DNA from: an uncultured Schlesneria sp. | GTDB taxonomy: Bacteria; Planctomycetota; Planctomycetia; Planctomycetales; Planctomycetaceae | Direction: 5' to 3' | Assembly (NCBI GenBank): GCA_903834925.1 | Contig: CAILLA010000237.1 | Coordinates: forward strand, 1 to 48,737 | Length of the DNA stretch: 48,737 nt | In this document: piece by piece, positions 24,505 through 32,844 of the stretch | Numbering within the stretch: position 1 is the first letter of the stretch | How the letters are laid out: every line of letters starts with the position of its first letter | The notes under the pieces: generated by a model | The model's input: only the letters and a program-made list of their open reading frames with translations | The model's database searches: none | Told to the model about the DNA's origin: nothing | Position numbers and translations under genes: made by a program

Positions 24505-25845
24505 ATGCCTCGCGTATGGTGTCATGAATTTTCAGTTGCTTCGTTGTGCGTAGGTTTAATTCCCCGCGTCATTGCCTGTCTGCTGCTGAGCGGCACACCG
24601 TTGTGGGCTGACGATGCGTTTCATTTCCGGGTCGAATCGAATCTGAAAGCAGGTGTGGCGAAGGTCGATATTACTCCCCCTGCCGACACTCCGGTCGTGG
24701 GACATGTCCGTCTGACAAACGGCGTGCGAGATCCCATTCGGGCCGGAGTGCTGCTGCTCGCCAATGAACAGACGCAAGCTGCAATCGTCACACTTGATCT
24801 GATCAATTCACCAACCGAGATGGTCGAAGCGCTGCGAGATGCGATTGCTCAGAAAACGGGGACGCCACGTGACAACATCATGGTCGCGGCATCGCATAAT
24901 CACTCAGGACCGGGTTGGTCACGCGAGTCACCCTGGAGTCGCGAAATGGTCTTAAAGATCGGCGCGGCGGCAGCAGATGCGGCGAAAGAGATGCGGCCAG
25001 TCTCCATCGGCTATGGTGAAGATCGCATTGACTTCAACATCAACCGCAGAAAGGTCATCAATGGTCGCGCCGTGGTGCGACTCGATCCCGACGGTCCCTG
25101 TGATCATCGTGTCAAGGTTCTGCGCTTTGACGACGGACGGACCATGGAACCAATGGCTGTTCTGATGCATGCTGTCTGCCATCCTTGTGTGTTCACCTGG
25201 GGTGACAAGCTCACCCCCCCATTTCCCAACGGCTTCCCCAAGATCAGTGCAGACTTTCCCGGGGAGGCACAGACGTTCGTCGAAACCGTCTATGGGCCTA
25301 AGACAAGAACCTTGTTTCTGCAGGGGTGCGCGGGAGATATCCGGCCCAATCTGCCCGGCATGCCCTATCGCTGTGGAGATGAAGCTGACATCAAATGGAC
25401 AGGACGCAGTCTCGGTTGTGCTGTTGTCCGATCTGTCGATCGTGGCGCTGTTCGGGAAGAGCTGGCCAAACGTAAGACCATCTACCCCCTGAAATGTGCG
25501 ACGAGCGTCATTCCGCTTCCGGGCAAAACGGAAAAACAAGCCTGCGAAATGCAAGCCATGCGGATTGGTGACTTCCTGCTTTTGACGATGCCCGGCGAGC
25601 CGATGGTTGAGTACGGCTTTCAGATCGAAAAAGCGATTGCCGACCGAGCTATCCCGATCGTTGTCGGCTATGCAAACGGTAGCCTGGGCTATATCTGCAC
25701 CGCCGAATCGCATCAGTATGGCGGTTATGAACCAAACATGTCCCCCCTGCTCCCCGAGGCCGAACCACTGATCCTAAGCGAACTGGGCCGACTGTCCGAT
25801 AAGGTGCTCGCCGACGTGTTCGAATCGTTCAAACCAACGAAATAA
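24505..25845 (+). CDS. Neutral/alkaline ceramidase-like hydrolase
   Basis: A 446-residue exported protein whose mature part matches the N-terminal domain of neutral/alkaline non-lysosomal ceramidases, zinc enzymes that cleave N-acyl sphingosines. The signal peptide is about 1-35 (VGLIPRVIACLLLSGTPLWA). Family landmarks: LKAGVAKVDITPP, VTLDLINSP, NIMVAASHNHSGPGW with the zinc-binding His, VLMHAVCHPCVF, ISADFPGEAQTFVE and LFLQGCAGDIRPN. The C-terminal ceramidase domain is missing, since the family is usually about 650-700 residues. Planctomycete single-domain members are common and their substrate is unknown. The next gene, a D-Ala-D-Ala dipeptidase, follows 87 bases later. Confidence 0.88.
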   Translation: MPRVWCHEFSVASLCVGLIPRVIACLLLSGTPLWADDAFHFRVESNLKAGVAKVDITPPADTPVVGHVRLTNGVRDPIRAGVLLLANEQTQAAIVTLDLINSPTEMVEALRDAIAQKTGTPRDNIMVAASHNHSGPGWSRESPWSREMVLKIGAAAADAAKEMRPVSIGYGEDRIDFNINRRKVINGRAVVRLDPDGPCDHRVKVLRFDDGRTMEPMAVLMHAVCHPCVFTWGDKLTPPFPNGFPKISADFPGEAQTFVETVYGPKTRTLFLQGCAGDIRPNLPGMPYRCGDEADIKWTGRSLGCAVVRSVDRGAVREELAKRKTIYPLKCATSVIPLPGKTEKQACEMQAMRIGDFLLLTMPGEPMVEYGFQIEKAIADRAIPIVVGYANGSLGYICTAESHQYGGYEPNMSPLLPEAEPLILSELGRLSDKVLADVFESFKPTK

Positions 25846-25932
25846 AAAGTCACGTTCTCGGTCACGGCGATCGTCTACGATGCGTCATCGTGACGTGAAC
25901 TCAGAGCCAGCTTGACAGGAACAAATAACACA

Positions 25933-26781
25933 ATGAGCAACACAGACGAAACAGCACGCCGCGCCTATTGGGCACAGCAGATGGAAGCGGGTTACGAGGT
26001 TGTCCAACGCGTATTGAGGTTTGAAGTCAACGAATGCGGCGAGGGCTTTGCATCATTGCGCGACGCGGCGGAAGCGGCGGGCGTCGAAATGCTCTTCTCA
26101 ACTTCCAAGATCGCCGGGGAACTCGACCGAGTCTTCTTCATGCGAGAAAGCCTTGTCAACGACGTGATGGCGATCGGTCGGGCCATGAACGAACGAGGCT
26201 GGATCTTGAAGATCGAAGACGGCTACCGCTCGCTTGAGATGCAGGGAAAGCTGGTCCGCAAGCCCGAAGTGTTTGATGTGATCCTGAAGAAATGCATCTG
26301 GGAAAACGGCGGTGAGATTCCGCCGGTCGAACTTGTCTTTCGCCGAGCGATGGTCCTGGTGGCTAATATCCCGAAGATCGGCACTCACATGTCTGGATCG
26401 GCGATTGATGTCTCGGTCTTTCGACGGGACGAAGGGACCGAAGTTTGGCGCGGCAATCCCTATCTCGAAATGAGCGAACGAACCCCGATGCGGTCCCCGT
26501 TTGTTGAAGACGAGGCACTGCGTAATCGCCTGGAGATCACCGCCATGCTGGAAGCAAAGGGGTTCGTTCATTTTCCGTTCGAGTTCTGGCACTTCAACAA
26601 GAACGACGCCTTGGGCAACGTCGTTGCAGGCATAAACTCAGTAGCCCGCTTTGGACCTGTCAATTGGGATCCCAAAACGAACCGGGTAACCGCTGTCGCT
26701 GATCCAATGAGCCCGCTGAACCCGATGCCCGTCATTGAACAAGAAATCGCCGCAGCGCTGGATCGCGCGAAACGTCGTTAA
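25933..26781 (+). CDS. M15 family D-alanyl-D-alanine dipeptidase (VanX-like)
   Basis: A 282-residue protein of peptidase family M15. The zinc site is seen in IGTHMSGSAIDVSVF (His and Asp) and in FVHFPFEFWHFNK (catalytic Glu and the third ligand His). GWILKIEDGYRSLEMQ supplies the usual Arg near the substrate. Such enzymes cut D-Ala-D-Ala and related cell-wall dipeptides. There is no obvious signal peptide, so a cytoplasmic VanX-type recycling role is likelier than a VanY-type one, though the length exceeds VanX (about 200). ATG 25933 starts MSNTDETARRAYWAQQ; an in-frame TTG/GTG-type start further upstream is less likely. Confidence 0.85.
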   Translation: MSNTDETARRAYWAQQMEAGYEVVQRVLRFEVNECGEGFASLRDAAEAAGVEMLFSTSKIAGELDRVFFMRESLVNDVMAIGRAMNERGWILKIEDGYRSLEMQGKLVRKPEVFDVILKKCIWENGGEIPPVELVFRRAMVLVANIPKIGTHMSGSAIDVSVFRRDEGTEVWRGNPYLEMSERTPMRSPFVEDEALRNRLEITAMLEAKGFVHFPFEFWHFNKNDALGNVVAGINSVARFGPVNWDPKTNRVTAVADPMSPLNPMPVIEQEIAAALDRAKRR

Positions 26782-26889
26782 ACGTGTCACGAGTCTCGAT
26801 TGAGATTGACAAGAAAACAAAAGGGTGTCATACCCTGCTCGCCTCTTCAAGCGCTTCTTGCTGACGCGCAATTTCAACTGAGACAACCA

Positions 26890-28443
26890 ATGAGATTCGC
26901 CGGGACAGCCGCGCTTGCAGTGCTGACCGTCATTGGTTGTGTCTACCGTGCCCCCCCTCGCCTGACCGAACATTACGCCGATCGTATCTCCGCGCCCTCG
27001 CCGATTCCGAAGGAATACGATCCCGTCGTAGCCGAAGTCGCAGCACACAACACAGATTCGACTCCCGATTCGCTCATCGGAACCACCGTTTCCCTCGATC
27101 AGCCAATTTCGCTGGAGCAAGCTCAAGAGATCGCGCTGTTCCATAGCCCAAAGATCGCGGAAGCCCGCAGCGCTGTTTCGATTGCCGCAGCACGTGAGCG
27201 AGGTAAATTCGCAGCGTTTCTGCCGACTGTCGGTACAAGTTATGCCTTTCAAGCATTTTCCAGCGATACCGGTTTCGTCGGGATCCCTGCGGGTGGACGA
27301 TTCCCCGTCTTGCCGGTTCGCGGCGTAGGCCCTGGTAATCAGGATTTCGAAGTTCTCGACGTACGGGTGCAATGGACTGTCTTCCAGTTTGGTAAGCGGA
27401 TTGCACTTCACGATCAGTCTGAAATCCGATTCGAAATTTCCCGTTGGCTGATGGAACGAACGCAGCAAGAGGTTGTTTTCGATGTGGCGTTGAACTACGC
27501 CAAAGTCCTGCAGGCCCGAGCCAGTCATGTGGTGGCCGAACGGGCTGTGGTGCGAGCAGATGCGGCCTTAAATGAGGTTCGGAATCTGACAGAGAACGGC
27601 GTCCTGACCAGGGAGGACACCCTGCGCGCCGAAGTTTTTCTTGCCGACGTTCGTCAGGAGTTAATCGCGGCCACCAGCGAATCACAGATTACCGTGGCTG
27701 GCCTGAATCGTTCGATGGGAATTAATGTCAGTCTTCCCACGCGAGTGATCGAGCGTTCTGAGGAACTCGAAGAATACCCATTCAGTCTGGAAGTATGCCT
27801 GGCACGGGCCATCACTGGTCGTCCCGAGTTCAGTATCGTACGTTTGGGAGTCGCTGCCGCCGGACGCGGTGCCGATGCGACACGCGCCGACTTCCTACCG
27901 ACCATCACCACGACGGGAGGAGGGGCTCTCGTGGAAGGGAACGGTATCCAGAATGCCAAGGTGGGTGACGCGGGAATAACGATCAAGTGGAATCTGTTTG
28001 AAGGAGGACGCCGCGTCGCTGAACTGCGCGAGGCCGAAGCCGAAATCGCGGTCGCGATGGCTCAGGGTCAACATGTCTGCGACACCATCGCTTTCGAAAC
28101 CCATATCGCTTTTCGAAATATCGAAGATGCGCTTGGTCGCCTCAAACAATCCCGTACCGCTACAGGTCAGGCGGCTGAGACATTGCGGCTAGTCCGCAAC
28201 CGTTATCACGGCGGCGATGCCAAACCAACCGATATCGTCGACGCCGAGACGGCTCTCATCAAGGCCGAGCAGAATATCAATTCGGCCCGCTACGATCTGC
28301 TGATCGCTCTGGCCCGCATGAAGTTCGCTACCGGTGGGATCGACCACACATTAGCCCCGAAAGGAGTGGTCACCGACGCGGCGTCAGACTCAAATGACAT
28401 TCCACCAACGTCTTTGCCAGTGATTCCGGATGGACCCGAATAA
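26890..28443 (+). CDS. TolC-family outer-membrane efflux lipoprotein
   Basis: A 517-residue outer-membrane factor. The start at ATG 26890 gives a signal peptide ending in the lipobox LTVIGC, so it is probably a lipoprotein, as in OprM and NodT types. Two OEP repeats are visible: SLEQAQEIALFHSPKIAEAR in the first, and SLEVCLARAITGRPEFSIVR in the second, each followed by long coiled helices. WNLFEGGRRVAELREAEAEI is a typical TolC signature, and AETLRLVRNRYHGGDAKPTDI marks the second coil. The C-terminus is Pro/Asp-rich. The gene ends six bases before the convergent MFS gene, and together with the HlyD-type gene forms the parts list of a tripartite pump. Confidence 0.92.
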   Translation: MRFAGTAALAVLTVIGCVYRAPPRLTEHYADRISAPSPIPKEYDPVVAEVAAHNTDSTPDSLIGTTVSLDQPISLEQAQEIALFHSPKIAEARSAVSIAAARERGKFAAFLPTVGTSYAFQAFSSDTGFVGIPAGGRFPVLPVRGVGPGNQDFEVLDVRVQWTVFQFGKRIALHDQSEIRFEISRWLMERTQQEVVFDVALNYAKVLQARASHVVAERAVVRADAALNEVRNLTENGVLTREDTLRAEVFLADVRQELIAATSESQITVAGLNRSMGINVSLPTRVIERSEELEEYPFSLEVCLARAITGRPEFSIVRLGVAAAGRGADATRADFLPTITTTGGGALVEGNGIQNAKVGDAGITIKWNLFEGGRRVAELREAEAEIAVAMAQGQHVCDTIAFETHIAFRNIEDALGRLKQSRTATGQAAETLRLVRNRYHGGDAKPTDIVDAETALIKAEQNINSARYDLLIALARMKFATGGIDHTLAPKGVVTDAASDSNDIPPTSLPVIPDGPE

Positions 28444-28449
28444 TGGTCA

Positions 28450-30033
28450 TCAGCCCCGCTGAGGACCGGGAGCTTCCGGCGGCAGCCTCCGCAACATTAG
28501 CGCAAGAACGAGGGCGACCGCGCTCACCATTGTCAGCCAGTAAAAGGCAGTCTGGTCGGCATAAACTGATGCGGTTGACCGCACATAGCGGCCGAGGATC
28601 TGCATCGACTGCAACTCTGCCGTTTCTACTGTGCTACCGTGAGTCCGCGTGATCCAGTCGACCAGCCCATTTGTCACTTCACCGACCGGCATACGGTTCG
28701 TCTGAATCGTCTGCCGAAGTGAATCAAAGTAAGTGTCTCCCGCGCGTTCGGTCGTAATAGCAATCAGGCCGCCACAGAGGAATCCTGGCAAAACCAGCCC
28801 GAGATTTTTGATACTCGCTGAATTCGCAATTTCATTCGGCAAAAGATTGTCCTGAGCAATACAAATGACTGGCGAAGCGACTAACCCTACCGATGCGGCC
28901 CAGCCGGCCGACACAGCGCTGATCCATTCCTTCGGCGTGAACAGATCGATACGACTCAACTGCCAGGTTGCCAACGTCATCCCGACAAGCCCGATGACGA
29001 GGCGCAGTTTGCGATTATCTCGCGTTCCGAAATGCGCAGTGACTCCCAAGGTAATGGCCATCGCAGCGACCGAAGGAAGTAATACGGCGCCAGTCGTCGC
29101 CCGCGGATAGTCACGAGTTATTGCCATATAACGCGTCAAAATGCCCAGCACGGTGAAGAACTGCCCGTCAATCAACGCCTTGATCACGACACCCATGGCA
29201 AAGTGGTGTCGCCAGAGCAATTTCAGCTCCAGCAACGGACGTGCGACGGCAAACTGTTGAAATAGAAAACAGGCGAAGAGACATAGTCCCAACGACAACA
29301 CAATCAGCGTATCGTTCGAACGATTCCAGCCCCATAACTGAAATCGATAAAGCCCGATGACCAGGCAGACCACCCAGCCAATTAGCAAACCCAGCCCGGC
29401 AAAGTCGAACCCGCCAGGAGGCTCAAGACGCGGTGCATCCGGTCGCAATGACCGCCAGGAGATTAGCAACGTGACCCCACTCACCACGGTTGTCAGATAG
29501 AATATGCTGCGCCAACTGTCGTGGTCGACCAGCCAGGCACTGATACTCGGTGCCGCAATCCGTCCGAGATAGATACAGAACGCAAACACCGCAATTCCCT
29601 GGTCTCGGTGTCGAGGGAATTCGCGCCACAGAAGTGCGAGTACGGTCGTTGCGACGATCCCGTTTCCTGCGCTTTGGATGAAACGCGATACCGCCAGAAA
29701 GTCGATTCCATGTGCTTGCGACGCCGCCGCGCTCCCGAACGTATACAGCAATAGCCCAATCTGAAAACATCGCCGCAAGCCGAGATGACCAGCCAGCCAG
29801 CCCAGACTCGACATGCCGATCACGCCACCGACCAATGTGGCACCGGTCACCCATTGAAAGCGGTAGCGATCAGAGGCAAGTTCCGTCACCACGAAAATTC
29901 GTGGCAGTTCCGTGAACGTTGCGGTACTTCCCGCCAGCAACATCGCCGGAACAATCGTCAGAATGACAGCGAAGTGATCAAAGAGATCTCGCTCCGGAGT
30001 CATTGACGCACTCGAACGATGCTGAGTGCTCAT
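28450..30033 (-). CDS. MFS drug efflux transporter (DHA2/EmrB type)
   Basis: A 527-residue permease with about 14 predicted helices, the DHA2 layout of EmrB/QacA. Landmarks: FVVTELASDRYRFQWVTGAT, SLGWLAGHLGLRRCFQIGLL (the loop 2/3 motif region), FIQSAGNGIVATTVLALLW and SISAWLVDHDSWRSIFYLT. It exports drugs or lipophilic compounds with proton antiport. The ATG at 30033 overlaps the stop of the HlyD-type gene as ATGA, so both are translated together. The GxLaxrxGrr motif is present in a modified form. The TolC-type gene converges with a gap of six bases. Confidence 0.9.
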   Translation of the reverse strand: MSTQHRSSASMTPERDLFDHFAVILTIVPAMLLAGSTATFTELPRIFVVTELASDRYRFQWVTGATLVGGVIGMSSLGWLAGHLGLRRCFQIGLLLYTFGSAAASQAHGIDFLAVSRFIQSAGNGIVATTVLALLWREFPRHRDQGIAVFAFCIYLGRIAAPSISAWLVDHDSWRSIFYLTTVVSGVTLLISWRSLRPDAPRLEPPGGFDFAGLGLLIGWVVCLVIGLYRFQLWGWNRSNDTLIVLSLGLCLFACFLFQQFAVARPLLELKLLWRHHFAMGVVIKALIDGQFFTVLGILTRYMAITRDYPRATTGAVLLPSVAAMAITLGVTAHFGTRDNRKLRLVIGLVGMTLATWQLSRIDLFTPKEWISAVSAGWAASVGLVASPVICIAQDNLLPNEIANSASIKNLGLVLPGFLCGGLIAITTERAGDTYFDSLRQTIQTNRMPVGEVTNGLVDWITRTHGSTVETAELQSMQILGRYVRSTASVYADQTAFYWLTMVSAVALVLALMLRRLPPEAPGPQRG

Positions 30034-31571
30034 GGCATCGGTTCCTCGCGTACCTTCCGCAACGGACTGACTCCGGTCGCCCCAAGCAATCGAATGCGAT
30101 CCGCTTCGGCTGTCGCCCAGGCGGGATCACCGGGACCGTGGTCGATGACAACACTGACGGACAGTCCGGGTCGCAGGTCCGGCCATCGTGAATCTCGATC
30201 CGGCAGAATCCGTACCGGAATCCGCTGTGGAACCTTGGTGAACTCACCAGAACTCACATCGCGTGGGACCAGCGAGAAATTGGCCCCCGTTGCCTGACCA
30301 ATCCAGATCACTCGCCCAGGTAGCGGCGCAGTAAAGGCATCAAGTTTCAGGGATGCTCGATTTCCGGGTGCGACCCCTGCCAGCCGGTCTTCCTCAAGAT
30401 AGGCCGTTACAAAAATCAATTCGGGATTATAAAGACTGAGGATGGGCGAACCGATCGGAGCATGATCTCCCGGATTTCGATATCGCTTGACGACAACGCC
30501 GTCAAACGGGGCAACCATTCGGCAATACTCAAGATTGATACTGACGGTCGCTTCGTTTCGTTTTGCATGTTCGACGTCGCGTTTTGTCACCTCAACCAGT
30601 AGTCCCGCCTCTTCCACATTCAATCGCCCCAACTCCGCCAGTCGCAATTCTTCATCCGCTTTGTTCCTGCGACTGACCGCGACCGCGACATTCTGGTCGG
30701 CAATCATTGTCTTCCGTCGATTCGATTGAGCTCGCTGGAACTTCGCATCTGCTGTTTTCATGTCGGCATCTGCGGTCGCCAGTGCTTTCACTGCTTCTTC
30801 CCAACGAATCTTCGTAATCGACTCTTCCTGATAAAGTCGCTCATAACGCTTCTGGTCGTCCGAGGCCTTTGTGAGATTGGCCCTGGCAGACGTGACTGCG
30901 GCGGCGGCTTCATCGACCGCCTGATCGACATCGACTCGAATCACTTCCAGTTCCGTCCTGGACTGCGCCACCCCGGCATCGGCATAGGCCAGATCCGCCT
31001 GAGCGGCTGCAACTTTGCGGGGATACTCGCTTTCCAATCGCTCCCAGTTTGATTGCTGCAGTGCCAGTTCGCTTTGGGCTTTCATCCGCGTGGCCGTCGC
31101 CAGCTCCAACGCTCGCTGATGGGGCTCGGAATCAACCTCCGCCAGCAACTCCCCTGCCCTCACGACATCACGTTCTTCGACCAGGACCGCCGTGATCAAA
31201 CCTGCGGTCTGAGCACCCAGATGAGTCAACCTCGATTCGACAAAACCGTCATCCGTCGATGAATGAGCAAGCCGATAGTTCACGTAAGGAATGAGCCAAA
31301 AAACAATCGCGAGCAGCGCGACGACGGACAGAACGCTTCCCCAGAGTTTCCTTGACTGCCAGCGCTGGCGACGATCCAATTGACTCATGCGACCTGCATC
31401 TCGACCGGCCAGGGGCTGTGGATTCTCTTCCGTCGGCTCTCGGGTTAGGGCCTGCTTAATGTCAGGTGATTGATCGAGACAATTCGCAGGAACAATCCCC
31501 GTTGGAACGGGCTGCTCACCAGTTTCTGAGTTAAGATTCAAATCGAGAACCGGATTGACATTCGCAGGCAT
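30030..31571 (-). CDS. HlyD-family membrane fusion protein (EmrA-like)
   Basis: A 513-residue periplasmic adaptor that links an inner-membrane pump to a TolC-type channel. Residues 1-95 are cytosolic and polar, longer than in EmrA (about 390 residues in total). One helix lies at about 96-118 (LWGSVLSVVALLAIVFWLIP). The lipoyl half-motif is HLGAQTAGLITAVLVEERDV, then a long coiled-coil hairpin (about 170-330, with KSELALQQ-type heptads), and YCRMVAPFDGVVVKRYRNPG closes the lipoyl domain. A beta-barrel region with KLDAFTAPLPGRVIWIGQAT follows. It is coupled to the MFS gene by ATGA overlap, so the two form an operon. Confidence 0.92.
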   Translation of the reverse strand: MPANVNPVLDLNLNSETGEQPVPTGIVPANCLDQSPDIKQALTREPTEENPQPLAGRDAGRMSQLDRRQRWQSRKLWGSVLSVVALLAIVFWLIPYVNYRLAHSSTDDGFVESRLTHLGAQTAGLITAVLVEERDVVRAGELLAEVDSEPHQRALELATATRMKAQSELALQQSNWERLESEYPRKVAAAQADLAYADAGVAQSRTELEVIRVDVDQAVDEAAAAVTSARANLTKASDDQKRYERLYQEESITKIRWEEAVKALATADADMKTADAKFQRAQSNRRKTMIADQNVAVAVSRRNKADEELRLAELGRLNVEEAGLLVEVTKRDVEHAKRNEATVSINLEYCRMVAPFDGVVVKRYRNPGDHAPIGSPILSLYNPELIFVTAYLEEDRLAGVAPGNRASLKLDAFTAPLPGRVIWIGQATGANFSLVPRDVSSGEFTKVPQRIPVRILPDRDSRWPDLRPGLSVSVVIDHGPGDPAWATAEADRIRLLGATGVSPLRKVREEPMP

Positions 31572-32113
31572 CGCATTTGCGCCTTCGCTTTAAGCTACTT
31601 ACACAAATCACTGGCCACGATCACGACGTTATGCAATCCCTCGATCACCAGCCCATACAGTATGAATCAATTTTTTGGGTTCAGTGCCGGCAAAGACTCG
31701 CGTTTAAGAGCAACGACTCTTTCCTAAAGCATCCCAAGATTGATCATCAGTTACGAGCCCCTAGCCACCAAGCCTGACGGAAAAAATAACAATATACGAG
31801 TAATTGTTGTTCGCGGGTCTCCCGACGCCGCACAATAGACCGACCGAAGGTCTCCTCTTAATTTCTTCGCGTTTTCATCAAGTAATGGGCTGCGATGAGT
31901 TGAGGCGATTCAAGAGACAAAACGTGATCAGCCGTGTCCTTTTTCTTATTCCAAATCAAGCAAGACGAAGAGGAGACTTTCGGTCGAACATATGTGCGGG
32001 GTCAGGAGTCCCACGCACAACGAGACGTGACAGTGGAGCGTGAACGTGTTAGAAGTAATCCTCGTGTTTTGGTGAATCGGTTGTTTTGCTGCTCTGGATA
32101 ATGAGGTGCGATC
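31572..32113. other. Divergent intergenic region
   Basis: About 540 bases between the divergent HlyD-type and LemA genes; it must hold both promoters. Short open frames here lack ribosome sites and family features. No clear regulator site or repeat was found. Confidence 0.4.
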
Positions 32114-32725
32114 ATGTTGAATGCCATATTAATGACGCTGCTCATTGTGGGCGGAGTGCTTTTCATCGTGGGTTTGTGGCTGGTCTCCATTTACAACGGA
32201 CTGACAATCAGCCGTAACCAGTTCAAGAATGCTTTTGCACAGATCGATGTGCAATTGAAACGTCGATACGACTTGATTCCAAACCTGGTCGAAAGCGTCA
32301 AGGGTTACATGGCTCACGAAAGCGGCACACTGGAAGCCGTGATTAAGGCTCGTAACAGCGCCTTCAGTGCTGGTCAATCTGCGGCAGCCAATCCCGGCGA
32401 CGCGTCCACCATGAAGGAACTTGGCCGAGCGGAAGGGGAACTTGGCGGGGCACTGGGGCGATTGTTCGCTCTTTCCGAGTCGTATCCTGACCTCAAGGCC
32501 AATACCAACATGCTGGCATTGCAGGAAGAACTAACGGCGACTGAAAACAAAGTCGGGTTTGCTCGCCAGGCATTTAACGATGCGGTCACAGTCTATAATA
32601 ACGCTCGTGCGGTCTTTCCGGCCGTGATGTTCGCAGGGATGTTTGGGTTTAATGAAGCACAGCTTCTGGAAATCGAATCTGCTGCTCGTGAAGCACCAAA
32701 GGTTTCGTTTGGGAATAAGGCTTAA
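32114..32725 (+). CDS. lemA: LemA family protein
   Basis: A 203-residue membrane protein of the LemA family. One N-terminal helix (about residues 4-26, MTLLIVGGVLFIVGLWLVS) is followed by the family signature YNGLTISRNQFKNAFAQIDV, QLKRRYDLIPNLVESVKGYM, and EAVIKARNSA. The rest is a helical bundle with LFALSESYPDLKANTNMLAL and the closing FPAVMFAGMFGF. The helix is the only anchor, with the bundle probably outside the cytoplasm; the function is unknown. It lies 119 bases before an M48 protease gene, a pairing that is common for LemA and suggests a joint membrane proteolysis role. Confidence 0.94.
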   Translation: MLNAILMTLLIVGGVLFIVGLWLVSIYNGLTISRNQFKNAFAQIDVQLKRRYDLIPNLVESVKGYMAHESGTLEAVIKARNSAFSAGQSAAANPGDASTMKELGRAEGELGGALGRLFALSESYPDLKANTNMLALQEELTATENKVGFARQAFNDAVTVYNNARAVFPAVMFAGMFGFNEAQLLEIESAAREAPKVSFGNKA

Positions 32726-32844
32726 GAGATGCACGGGCTGAAGCCCATGCTACGACAGCGCGAAGCTCCTTGGTTTCGTTTAGAAAGAGACTAAGCGGAA
32801 TCGATGTTCCAGAGGACTCGATGAAAATTTCCTGCTGAGAATCC

